Below, piece after piece: positions 8,678-17,304 of a stretch of DNA of 64,000 bases. Source of the DNA: Bdellovibrionota bacterium (GTDB taxonomy: Bacteria; Bdellovibrionota; Bdellovibrionia; Bdellovibrionales; Bdellovibrionaceae); contig CAUJGP010000015.1 in NCBI GenBank assembly GCA_963170155.1, positions 62,001 to 126,000 of the forward strand, written 5' to 3'. The notes below the pieces were generated by a model. That model did no database searches, was not told the DNA's origin, and saw nothing but the letters and a program-made list of their open reading frames with translations. The position numbers were made by a program, and so were the translations under genes. Positions within the stretch are counted from its first letter, which is position 1; each line of letters starts with the position of its first letter.

Positions 8678-10710
8678 ATCCGCAGTGGCAAGAACGTATT
8701 GCCATTTTAAGAACCAAACCTTTTTTGATTGGTTTGGTTCTACGTTTATGCTTATTATTTATCGGTGGAAGCTCTCTTTTTCAAAATCTTTTTATTCCAT
8801 TTTTAGATCATTTCGCACAAAATCCTTTTTCAAACCCTTGGAACTCTTTTGCTCCAGAATATTTTCCATACGGATTATTCCCACTCATTCTTCTTGGGGG
8901 CCCTAAGATTCTTGCATACCAAATCTGGGGTGAGCTGAGCCTAGGAATCAATGCTTTTAATTTTTTTCTCCTTAAGTTTCCCCTTCTTTTATTTGATGTG
9001 ATTTTATTTTGGACCCTCTCTCGCTTTACTCGCATTAATAACCATCGCCTCACATGGTTTTATTGGCTGAATCCTGTGGTCATTTACATTAATTTCGTTC
9101 TTGGTCATTTTGATGTTATTTCTATGGGGCTCATCGTCTTGTGCCTATTTTTCATTGGAAAACAGCACTGGATCAGCGCTGGTATTCTTGCTGGTCTTGC
9201 CTTGATCTCCAAGTTTCAAGTCGCTATTATGCTCCCTTTTATTGCCGCTTATATTTGGAACAATCATTATCGCATTAAAGCATTGAAGCACATTGGAATT
9301 TTTTTTCTAATGGCTTCGGTGACAACCCTCATAGGATTTCTTCCTCTCTATGAAGCGAAGCACCTCATTTATTCAACATTTTCATCTCCCGAAACCCAAC
9401 GTCTCTTCGCTGCCAAACTCAACATGGGAGCAAATATCGATTTCATTTTAGGTATCGCTCTTATGACTCTCGCTCTCGGACGCTTAGTATTCTCAACCCG
9501 AATCAATTTCAGTGGTCTGCTCTTTGGGTCGGGTTTCTTGCTAGGCTGCTTAGTATTTGTAACGAATGCCCATCCTGGTTGGTACCTGTGGTTCATACCT
9601 TTTTTAGCTTTATTTTTTGCAAATTACGTCACAGCTCCTAGTCTTATTTTTATCTTAACCCTCCTTGTCTACTTCATTCACTTTGTTTTATTCCTTCCGT
9701 TAAATACCCCATTTGCCTCCATCAGTTTTACACTTCTTCAAACAGGCATTTTAGTGCAACTGCTAATGCTTTATTGGTTGAATCTCCGTCACGAAGCTCA
9801 ACTTAAAAATCGTTTGCGTCCCCTCATGTTAGGACTGAGTGGTGACTCGGGCACCGGCAAAAATCACTTCTGCCAAATTGTACAAGCGCTCCTCAATCCT
9901 AATAACTGTTTTGTCATCGAAGGAGATAATTACCATAAATGGGAGCGAGGAGATGAAAACTGGGAACTCCTGACCCACCTTAACCCAAACTCCAATCACC
10001 TTCTCAAAATGCAAGATCATGCCAATAAAATCGTGCGTGGCCAACCGATTGTACACCATCAATATGATCACCAAACGGGACGCTTCATCGATGCGCCTCC
10101 AACCAATCCAGCGAAAGCCATCATTTTTCAAGGTCTTCACTCTCTCTATTTAAAATCACTGCGTGATATTTTAGATTTAAAAATATTTCTTGATCCTCAT
10201 GAAAAAGTGAGAACCGTATGGAAAATTCAAAGGGATGTGCATGAACGCGGCCATAGCTTAGAAAAAGTGTTAAATTCCATTGAAAAACGCAAAACAGACT
10301 CCGCATTGCATATTCAACCTCAAAAAACAAAATCAGATTGGACTATTGAAATCACGACTGATGAAGACTTTGATCCTCTTAGTTTCAATCAAAAAAAAGA
10401 AGATCTCCCTCTTTATCTCAAATACACTTTGCTCAATGACGAGCCTATCACTGAATTATTAGAAGAACTACAAAAATCAGGCTTAAAAACCACACTGAAC
10501 TTTCTTTCCACTGATTTAGATAAAGTTGTTATCACGATTAGAGGTCAAATCTCTCAAGAACATGTACACCAAATTGCAGAAAATTTATTTCCGCATCTGC
10601 GGCATATCACTCGTTCAGCCACTCCTCCCCAATTCTATGGTGGTTTTGAAGGGGTTCATCAACTCTTTCTGCTGGCGCTTTTAAGTAAAAGGCTAGAAGG
10701 AAAATCATGA
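8674..10710 (+). CDS. GT-C membrane glycosyltransferase fused to a uridine-kinase/PRK-like domain
   Basis: A 678-residue fusion. Residues 1-380 contain about ten hydrophobic helices with WLNPVVIY, GHFDVISMGL and LALISKFQ, resembling GT87/PIG-M-like polyprenol-phosphate mannosyltransferases. Residues 385-590 resemble uridine kinase/phosphoribulokinase: P-loop GDSGTGKN at 390-397, EGDNYHKWER, HHQYDH, then IIFQGLHSLY. The P-loop has Asn where Ser/Thr should bind Mg. The last 90 residues are unassigned. The start overlaps the preceding stop (ATGA at 8674). No stop or frameshift separates the halves, so the fusion is real in this sequence. Membrane sugar transfer coupled to a kinase step is an inference. 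Confidence 0.75.
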   Translation: MNPQWQERIAILRTKPFLIGLVLRLCLLFIGGSSLFQNLFIPFLDHFAQNPFSNPWNSFAPEYFPYGLFPLILLGGPKILAYQIWGELSLGINAFNFFLLKFPLLLFDVILFWTLSRFTRINNHRLTWFYWLNPVVIYINFVLGHFDVISMGLIVLCLFFIGKQHWISAGILAGLALISKFQVAIMLPFIAAYIWNNHYRIKALKHIGIFFLMASVTTLIGFLPLYEAKHLIYSTFSSPETQRLFAAKLNMGANIDFILGIALMTLALGRLVFSTRINFSGLLFGSGFLLGCLVFVTNAHPGWYLWFIPFLALFFANYVTAPSLIFILTLLVYFIHFVLFLPLNTPFASISFTLLQTGILVQLLMLYWLNLRHEAQLKNRLRPLMLGLSGDSGTGKNHFCQIVQALLNPNNCFVIEGDNYHKWERGDENWELLTHLNPNSNHLLKMQDHANKIVRGQPIVHHQYDHQTGRFIDAPPTNPAKAIIFQGLHSLYLKSLRDILDLKIFLDPHEKVRTVWKIQRDVHERGHSLEKVLNSIEKRKTDSALHIQPQKTKSDWTIEITTDEDFDPLSFNQKKEDLPLYLKYTLLNDEPITELLEELQKSGLKTTLNFLSTDLDKVVITIRGQISQEHVHQIAENLFPHLRHITRSATPPQFYGGFEGVHQLFLLALLSKRLEGKS

Positions 10711-11309
10711 TTCAAATTTTTAAACATCGATGTAATAAAATATCTCAACTCAGCTCCTGCAAAAAACATTGGGGTGTGGAAATTGACCTTCGTTCAAATA
10801 CCCACAATCCATCAGACTTACATCTTTCTCATAACCCATGGGAACAAGGTGAATCTTTTAGAACATGGGTGGAGGAGTATGTTCAATGTGGCCTTCAAGG
10901 TCCTATCATTCTGAACACCAAAGAAGATGGATTGGAAACCTTAGCTATAGAAATTTTAAAACAGAATAATCTCCATTCTTACGTATTTTTAGATACGACT
11001 CTTCCAACTTTAAAAAAATGGACTCGAGATAAAACTCTGAAAAACTTCTTCATTCGCTGGTCCCATCTAGAACCCTTGGAGCTAGCTTTAGCCCACAAAA
11101 ACTTTTGCGAATGGGTCTGGATTGACTGTTTTGATTGCCTTCCTCCCGACCTTAATGCCTTGCAGGTGTTAAATGAAAACTTTAAAACCTGTTTAGTCTC
11201 ACCAGAATTGCAAGGGGGACATGAACAAGACGTGCTCAAATTCAGTCAAATCTTTAAATATCAAATTAATGGAGTCTGTACAAAATTCCCAGAACTTTGG
11301 GAGCGTTAA
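10707..11309 (+). CDS. Glycerophosphodiesterase-like TIM-barrel protein
   Basis: A 200-residue protein with a partial glycerophosphodiester phosphodiesterase pattern. VEIDLRS keeps the E-x-D metal motif and LHLSHNP aligns with the HHD motif of GDPD enzymes. GPIILNTKEDGLE and WVWIDCF fit later barrel strands. The usual N-terminal HRG is missing and the Asp of HHD is Asn, so catalysis may differ or be lost. It is shorter than normal GDPDs (about 240 or more). The start overlaps the kinase-fusion stop (ATGA), so it is the fifth coupled gene of the operon. The function is unknown; a phosphodiester-processing role is a guess from fold and context. Confidence 0.6.
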   Translation: MIQIFKHRCNKISQLSSCKKHWGVEIDLRSNTHNPSDLHLSHNPWEQGESFRTWVEEYVQCGLQGPIILNTKEDGLETLAIEILKQNNLHSYVFLDTTLPTLKKWTRDKTLKNFFIRWSHLEPLELALAHKNFCEWVWIDCFDCLPPDLNALQVLNENFKTCLVSPELQGGHEQDVLKFSQIFKYQINGVCTKFPELWER

Positions 11310-11360
11310 AAATTTTGTTCTGTTTATTTTCTTTGTTATTATTAAAATGCTCGAGGATCT

Positions 11361-13007
11361 ATGAAATTTATTAAATCTATTTTTATTCGTATTGACCAAG
11401 TGATTCGAGAAAATCAAATTCTCATTAATTACACACTCTGTGGCTTCTTGTTCTTGGGAATTTTAACCCAGTTAAGCTCTTTTTCTTCAATTTTACAATT
11501 TCATGCTGATCATCGCTCTATCATTGGAACTATTGACAACGATTCCGCCTGGGGTATTTCAACGGCCGAAGGCACGACTTTAATCAATGATAATCACCGC
11601 CGCTCCTACGGTCCGGTCTGGTATCGCGTTAATTATCTCATGCGTCTTTGGGCTGATAACCCCCTCCTCGATGACCAACGGAATGATCAACAAAACAAGG
11701 AAAAAAATATTTACTTTACCCTTATGCTCCTCAATCTCATCTCAGTTTATTTATTGGCAGCAGTTCTCAGTTTTGTTTTCTTTGATCAATTACGGTATCA
11801 ATTAATGAGTACCCTCTTTATAGCCCCTGCTTTGATAAACGAAAAATTTCAAGCTACTTTGCTTATAATTGCTAAACCAGATCATTTTCTGTCTCTGATG
11901 GTTTGTATCTCTTTTATAAGTACTGCTTTGCTCATTAGAAAAAATTTTGAAGATAAATACCTTAAATGGACCGCTTTTTTCTGGGGTGCAACGCTCAGTA
12001 CAAAACTAACGGCCATCCCTTTTATTCCCGTTATTATGATGTTGATGTTCCTAAGTCAAAAGAAAGAGGGACTCCATTTAAACAAACGATTTTTAAAATA
12101 TTTAGCCTATTCTTATTTTCTTATTGGCTTCCCTCAGAATTTTGATTTTTGGCGCAATCTTACTTATATCCAAGATCAAAATAGGCAAACAAGCTTTGCC
12201 ACTGGGCAAAGCTTGTTTGAGTGGCTCAAAGTTTACTTTGATCAGATCTTCAGGCCCGGCGCCCTTCTTATCTTATTTCTTATCCTGTTTCCTCTACGAA
12301 ATCGCGTTAAAGATTTTTTTCAAAAAAATCTTGCTTTACAAATAGCCGTTCTTTTCCTCATTCCTTTTTGTTTTATGCTCTCACGTAAAATCAATGAACC
12401 TTTTTTTCGCTGGTACACATTCCCTTTTATCTCCACAGGTTTAATCCTCCTCGGTGGAATCATCGCTTTTCTTGTCAGTCGCGCTGAGACTGTTTTTATC
12501 GGCCCATGGAAAACAAAATTACTCAGTCATCCTTATACTTTTCTCATCCTCTTTTTTTGTTTACCTTGGACGCTTCCTTTAAACTCCACCACCTTAAGCC
12601 TTGTTCAAAAAGAGTATAATGTGTGTCGAGCAGAAGCCTTCAAAACAGAAACCTACGTTGAAAAAGCGGTTTCCAATCAAGAATATATTTTAGCCGATGT
12701 CTATGCCCCTTACTCTGCCAAATACGAAGGAAACTGGGTGGATTCATCATGGCAAATGCGGACAGAACTGATTATTCCCAATAAAACAAAGTGGATTATT
12801 CTCAAGAGCAACTATTATTCTGGTTATTTAACCAAAGAAGAAGGCGGAACGGATGGTTTTATAGCTCATGTCAAAGACATTGAAAAAGTACGTTCTTTTT
12901 ATCGTCTCTTTTGGCAAAAAGAGCAAACACTCGATCCGTACCAGCAATCTTGGAAAAAAGTTTATTCAGATGCTTGTGGATTTGAGGTTTGGCAAAGAGA
13001 AGAATAA
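11361..13007 (+). CDS. Multi-pass membrane protein, probable GT-C glycosyltransferase
   Basis: A 548-residue inner-membrane protein with about ten hydrophobic helices and a large non-membrane C-terminal tail of about 130 residues. A first-loop acidic motif, GTIDNDSAWGIS at about 55-65, fits the catalytic D/E loop of GT-C enzymes, which use polyprenol-phosphate sugars. GPVWYRVNY follows, as in ArnT/PMT-like proteins. No specific family is recognised. The start has a GAGGATCT box. It lies 51 bp after the phosphodiesterase-like gene and may belong to the same transcript. A Wzy-like polymerase is an alternative. A long perfect hairpin lies inside the gene. Confidence 0.6.
   Translation: MKFIKSIFIRIDQVIRENQILINYTLCGFLFLGILTQLSSFSSILQFHADHRSIIGTIDNDSAWGISTAEGTTLINDNHRRSYGPVWYRVNYLMRLWADNPLLDDQRNDQQNKEKNIYFTLMLLNLISVYLLAAVLSFVFFDQLRYQLMSTLFIAPALINEKFQATLLIIAKPDHFLSLMVCISFISTALLIRKNFEDKYLKWTAFFWGATLSTKLTAIPFIPVIMMLMFLSQKKEGLHLNKRFLKYLAYSYFLIGFPQNFDFWRNLTYIQDQNRQTSFATGQSLFEWLKVYFDQIFRPGALLILFLILFPLRNRVKDFFQKNLALQIAVLFLIPFCFMLSRKINEPFFRWYTFPFISTGLILLGGIIAFLVSRAETVFIGPWKTKLLSHPYTFLILFFCLPWTLPLNSTTLSLVQKEYNVCRAEAFKTETYVEKAVSNQEYILADVYAPYSAKYEGNWVDSSWQMRTELIIPNKTKWIILKSNYYSGYLTKEEGGTDGFIAHVKDIEKVRSFYRLFWQKEQTLDPYQQSWKKVYSDACGFEVWQREE
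12186..12219. repeat. Perfect 15-bp inverted repeat, 4-base loop, inside a coding sequence
   Basis: CAAACAAGCTTTGCC (12186-12200) is followed by ACTG and then its exact reverse complement (12205-12219). It lies in frame within the membrane glycosyltransferase and encodes RQTSFATGQSLFE. The stem is unusually long and perfect for coding DNA. It could be a small palindromic insertion, a protein-binding site or an mRNA hairpin. I see no second full copy in the window. Confidence 0.9.
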
Positions 13008-13092
13008 TTGACATCTTCAAAAAGAAGCTCGCAGCAACCCATTATTAATACGACTCAAACATTCAATTCGTGACAGCATTTAGCAATGAATT

Positions 13093-14016
13093 CTACTTTT
13101 TCTTGCGCTTAAATACATACAAGGGCCGTCCTTTAATTTCATTATAAATCAAGGCAAGATAGTGACTCACAATCCCTAAACAAAATAAAATCGCACCGCC
13201 AGTCATAATAATTAAGAGGTTAACCGTAGTAAAACCAGTCAGAGCTTGACCTTGCAATTTTTGCCATAAACTTATCAAACCAACAACAAAACCAAAAAAT
13301 AAGGTGAAAGAACCAATCACACTCACCAAACTCAAGGGAAGACTCGAAAATAGAGAAATATTTTTTAAGGCATAGCGAAGAAGTTTTATTCTTGTCCATC
13401 GCGACCCTCCTCCACCACTCCGTTCAGGAACCACAAATGGGATTTGAATACCCGTATATCCCAACCAAGAAACAAGACCTCTAAAAAACTTTTGTTTTTC
13501 AGGCAGTGATAAATAAGCCTGTACGACTTCGCGATCGAGTAATTTAAAGTCAGAGTGTCCGGCAAGAGCCTGTCCAGAAAGGTTTTTTAAAAGAAAATAA
13601 AAGCCATAGGCCTGAACACGACTGAAAAAACTTTCCTGACCTCGGCTTTCTTTCACGGCTTCAACTAATAAAAAACCATCTTGCCAATACTGGATCATTG
13701 GAGCAATCAATTGTGGTGGATGTTGTAAATCAGAATCCATAATAATAACAGCGTGTCCTTTAGAAGACTCCAATCCAGCCAGAATAGCGGCTTCTTTTCC
13801 AAAATTTCTAGTAAATGAAAGAAGCCTTACCCGGCGATCTGAATGGACTATTTCTTCAACGCAACTTTCTGTAGGGTCGCTTGATCCATCATTAATGATT
13901 AAAACCTCATACTCCAAATCTTTATCTTCGGGCAAGAGGCTCAGTATTGACTTCAAATTGAATCGAATATTTTTAGCTTCGTTAAAAACCGGAATAACCA
14001 AAGAAACTATTTTCAC
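13093..14016 (-). CDS. Polyprenol-phosphate glycosyltransferase (GtrB/DPM1-like GT2)
   Basis: A 307-residue GT2 enzyme that probably loads a sugar onto undecaprenyl phosphate at the inner face of the membrane. The GT-A domain covers residues 1-220: LVIPVFNEAKNI, NDGSSDPTE, RNFGKEAAI and the metal motif MDSDLQHPP. Two strongly hydrophobic helices at about 228-290 and a basic tail (FKRKKK) match the GtrB/ArnC architecture. Such enzymes feed GT-C transferases, and two GT-C-like genes flank it. The donor sugar is not predictable. It is convergent with the preceding membrane gene and 70 bp downstream of the next minus-strand gene. Confidence 0.85.
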   Translation of the reverse strand: MKIVSLVIPVFNEAKNIRFNLKSILSLLPEDKDLEYEVLIINDGSSDPTESCVEEIVHSDRRVRLLSFTRNFGKEAAILAGLESSKGHAVIIMDSDLQHPPQLIAPMIQYWQDGFLLVEAVKESRGQESFFSRVQAYGFYFLLKNLSGQALAGHSDFKLLDREVVQAYLSLPEKQKFFRGLVSWLGYTGIQIPFVVPERSGGGGSRWTRIKLLRYALKNISLFSSLPLSLVSVIGSFTLFFGFVVGLISLWQKLQGQALTGFTTVNLLIIMTGGAILFCLGIVSHYLALIYNEIKGRPLYVFKRKKK

Positions 14017-14086
14017 CTACGACCCTTTCATTAAAAATATGAAGGCAAAAAAATGAGAATTAAAAAATAATGTCTCACTTCAGGAA

Positions 14087-15691
14087 TTACTCCATCTCTC
14101 CTGTCATTAAAAAAAGACCCGTCCAAAGTTCAACAAAATTTTTTTCATTCTGAGGGAGGACTTTAGTGATTAAAGGAAAGCTTTGAGGGGGTCCTTTTTT
14201 ATTATCTGCCAAACATTCGTCCACCAATGCTTGATCCAATCGGCCACCTAAACCTGAATCAACCTTCCAACCCATGCGCGCCAAAGCAATCATCACTAAG
14301 CTATAATTTCTATAGTCCCAGTCCGTTCCTTCAATTCCACAACCCACGGAGACCACTCTTGGATACAAATTCATTTTATCTTTTTCGATTGATGGCCGAG
14401 GAAGCACAGTCATTATTCTTTCTAATTCTTTGTCCATGCTGGGAGGAGATGGCATAAATACTCTCATCAACGGGGTGAATTCAATGAAATGAATAACAAC
14501 TAAGGCTCCCATTAAAATATTTTTAAAATTCATTTTGGAACGATCTAAAATATAAACTCCCGCAATTAAAATACAATAATAAAATGGCCATATCCAGCGT
14601 CCCGAAGATCTAAAAATGGATGGCAAGGGTTCTAGATATTTATAAAAAGGAATATAAAGGATAGGATTACCGCCAAAACGGAGGGGAGAGGCCAATGAAT
14701 AAATGATATACAACCCACACAAGAGGATAAAATATCGAGAGGGGCGCGCCTTCCAAGCTTGCTTTATTAATTCTTTAAGGTTTTTTCTCAAAATTATTAA
14801 CAACATCAAAAAAGCAATTCCAAAATAAACAAACCCTTCAGGTTGGCACCAAAAATGCCTAAGTTGTGGAAAAAACAGAGAGGAATTAAAAGTATTTAAA
14901 ATACCAAGTAAATCTGTATTGCATGCACCAAAATCAGTCCCTCTTGGATTCTTAATCGAAAAAATTCCCAAAACTTTGATCGATCCATATAACAAGGTTA
15001 GTACTAATGATCCCTCAAGGAGTTTTCGCAAAAGAAAGGTCTGGTTCAAAAGAATGATAAGACTGAGGATTGGAGCCGTAATAGCAAATAAATACGGATG
15101 GATTCCAAGAGAAGCCACGGTAAGGACTATAAGATAAAGAGTTCTTGTTAAGGATATTTGATTCCCCATGCTGAGGCGAAGAGATTCATAGATGACTGCA
15201 AGCACGATCCAATGAGCCATCAATGAAAAATGTTCGAACCGAAATAATAGTATCGGCGAAAACACAAAAAGAAAAATCAAGAGCCAAATTGATAATGGGC
15301 TCAATTTTAAAAATCGCCCTATTAAGGCGGCATAAACTCCCTGGGCCACCCAACACAAAATAAGCCAAAGACCAAAAAAGTGAAAAGGAGTTTTAACGTC
15401 AAAAGCTTGGGCTAGTTTTTTTACAAGAATTGAAACCCAAGGTGCTGTGTCTGTCTGTAAAATATAAAAACCCGATTCTGGATACATATTGGCAATACGA
15501 GTCACGGGCAAAGCCGGAGGAGAAATGCGATAAAACTCCCACCCTATTAACATTTGGGCCAAATCTCCTTCTAACAACCAATGAATTTTTGTTAACGAAA
15601 AAGAATAAGGAGCCACTATAAAGACAGCGAAGAGACTCAATCCAACCACTGAAATCCAAAAAAAACCATTGCTGTTCGTCAAATTTTTCAA
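14087..15691 (-). CDS. Multi-pass membrane protein resembling DUF6311/GT-C proteins
   Basis: A 534-residue protein with about eleven hydrophobic helices. The first periplasmic loop reads LEGDLAQMLIGWEFYR and later TDTAPWVSILVK. This resembles the DPAQH-x-GW-x-FFR opening that I associate with DUF6311 membrane proteins, which behave like GT-C glycosyltransferases. The last 120 residues form a soluble domain with GIEGTDWDYRNY. It is likely a glycan-modifying transferase using the polyprenol-linked sugar made by the downstream GT2. The family call is from memory of the pattern and remains moderate. Confidence 0.55.
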   Translation of the reverse strand: MKNLTNSNGFFWISVVGLSLFAVFIVAPYSFSLTKIHWLLEGDLAQMLIGWEFYRISPPALPVTRIANMYPESGFYILQTDTAPWVSILVKKLAQAFDVKTPFHFFGLWLILCWVAQGVYAALIGRFLKLSPLSIWLLIFLFVFSPILLFRFEHFSLMAHWIVLAVIYESLRLSMGNQISLTRTLYLIVLTVASLGIHPYLFAITAPILSLIILLNQTFLLRKLLEGSLVLTLLYGSIKVLGIFSIKNPRGTDFGACNTDLLGILNTFNSSLFFPQLRHFWCQPEGFVYFGIAFLMLLIILRKNLKELIKQAWKARPSRYFILLCGLYIIYSLASPLRFGGNPILYIPFYKYLEPLPSIFRSSGRWIWPFYYCILIAGVYILDRSKMNFKNILMGALVVIHFIEFTPLMRVFMPSPPSMDKELERIMTVLPRPSIEKDKMNLYPRVVSVGCGIEGTDWDYRNYSLVMIALARMGWKVDSGLGGRLDQALVDECLADNKKGPPQSFPLITKVLPQNEKNFVELWTGLFLMTGEME

Positions 15692-15731
15692 AAAATACCC
15701 CCGACTTGCCTTGGTTTCTTTATTTTAAAAC

Positions 15732-15747
15732 CCTATTTTAAAATAGG
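15732..15747. repeat. Perfect 16-bp palindrome between genes
   Basis: CCTATTTTAAAATAGG is a perfect palindrome without a loop, preceded by a second TATTTTAAAA at 15721-15730. It lies about 40 bp upstream of the membrane-protein start at 15691 and 26 bp downstream of manB. With no loop or T-run it is not an intrinsic terminator. An operator or promoter element is possible. Confidence 0.5.
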
Positions 15748-15772
15748 ATGCTTAGTTATGATTACTTCAATA

Positions 15773-17233
15773 CTAACGAAAATGGTGCAACCACTCTATG
15801 CCCTCCTGTACGAGAGCTTTTGCACCTTCAACGGTTTGAGCCTCAGCATAGCATCGAAACTCTGGAGCATTTCCAGATGGGCGAAAATGTAGAATGTCTT
15901 CACTTTCAAAAGTAATCCTTAACCCATCAAGCTCATTGGTTTCTTTTATGTTCCCATATTTAGAAATAATTTTTTCTTTAAAAGAATTCCCCTCTAAAAT
16001 CTCATGATAAATTTGATTTTTCTTTTCTATGGGAAAATCACGCAAAACATCCGATTCCGTAAAGCGCTGAGGTAAAGTAGAAACTAAAGTGCTTAAACTC
16101 ATACTCCTCTCACAGGCCTGAGCTAAGCAACATAACACGGGTAATAATGAATCACGTGTGGGAAGCTTTTTTAACTCCACATCATTTATTTTTATATCGG
16201 AACCCAGCAAGAGTCCCCCATTCGCCTCAAATCCCACTACTATATTGTTATTTTCTTGATCGCCACGACTCGAACTCAAGGAGTTTGATTTTACACTTGT
16301 CTTTGATTCTCCATCTTGAGCCATTCCTGCAATAACAAAAGGAGATCCAATCTTTGTCCTAACAATTTTCTTCACACATTGGGATTTTTCCAGTGCCGTA
16401 TTTGTGCTGATAGGAGTAGAAACAAAGTGAGCTTTAAGAAAAGAGGCGCTTAAAATTCCAATCGTATCTCCACGAATCATCTGTAGTTTTTCGTCACAAA
16501 GAAAAGGCCGATCTCCATCTCCATCACTACTGACTATCGCAAAGAAATGGTTGATTTGCATTTCCTGGATCATTTTGTTGATCGTGATGGAAGCCTCTGC
16601 CGTTTCTGTGTCTACAGGGACAAAAAGAGCCGAACGCCCCACTTCACGAACCATGAAACCAAGCTCTGTTAAAATAGGTTTCCACAAATCTCGAGTCACT
16701 GTTGAATGCTGGTACACAATAATAAGCTTACCTTGAAAATAAGAACGATAAGGCGAAAAAAAACGAATATAACGTTGGATATAAAGATGACGAGCTTCCA
16801 GTTCATGATGGTTTTCATCAGCTCTTATCTTCTGCTTAGATAATTCTGCAAATCGATCTGCAATAGCCAACTCGTCTTCCTTTAAAATTTCACCCCAAGG
16901 CCAATAAAACTTGATCCCGTTACGATCGGCTGGAATATGGCTCCCGGTAATCATAATGCCTAGTGCATTCTTATGTGCACAATAAAGTGCAAGTGCTGGA
17001 GTGGGGAGCTCTCCACAATCCAGTACCTCACAATTTAAATCTTTCAATGCATCTTTCACAAGATACATTATTCCAGGCGTACTCTCTCTTAAATCTCCAC
17101 CCAAAGCCACAGAGTGGACATGTATTTTTGTCCTCGCATAAGTTATAAAAGCATTGACATAATGCTTGATGACATCAGGTTTAAACTCCGAATTGAGTCC
17201 TCTAACACCAGATGTCCCAAATTTTAAAGACAC
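15773..17233 (-). CDS. manB: Phosphomannomutase/phosphoglucomutase
   Basis: It interconverts hexose 6- and 1-phosphates, here most likely mannose, feeding GDP-mannose synthesis by ManC at 37 kb. It is a 486-residue alpha-D-phosphohexomutase. FGTSGVRG is at the N-terminus, the phosphoserine loop TGSHIPADRNG has Ser98, the metal loop is DGDGDRP, the sugar-specificity loop is GFEANGG, and the C-terminal phosphate-binding loop is RPSGNAPEFR. The start is GTG with a strong GGAGG five bases upstream. The TGSHIP variant is typical of one PMM branch. Use of glucose cannot be excluded. Confidence 0.88.
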   Translation of the reverse strand: MSLKFGTSGVRGLNSEFKPDVIKHYVNAFITYARTKIHVHSVALGGDLRESTPGIMYLVKDALKDLNCEVLDCGELPTPALALYCAHKNALGIMITGSHIPADRNGIKFYWPWGEILKEDELAIADRFAELSKQKIRADENHHELEARHLYIQRYIRFFSPYRSYFQGKLIIVYQHSTVTRDLWKPILTELGFMVREVGRSALFVPVDTETAEASITINKMIQEMQINHFFAIVSSDGDGDRPFLCDEKLQMIRGDTIGILSASFLKAHFVSTPISTNTALEKSQCVKKIVRTKIGSPFVIAGMAQDGESKTSVKSNSLSSSRGDQENNNIVVGFEANGGLLLGSDIKINDVELKKLPTRDSLLPVLCCLAQACERSMSLSTLVSTLPQRFTESDVLRDFPIEKKNQIYHEILEGNSFKEKIISKYGNIKETNELDGLRITFESEDILHFRPSGNAPEFRCYAEAQTVEGAKALVQEGIEWLHHFR

Positions 17234-17304
17234 AAAGACCTCCCTAGAAAAAATAAAAAAAGAAGCACTAAGCCAATAAAAAATCGATAATAAATTTATT
17301 TTTC

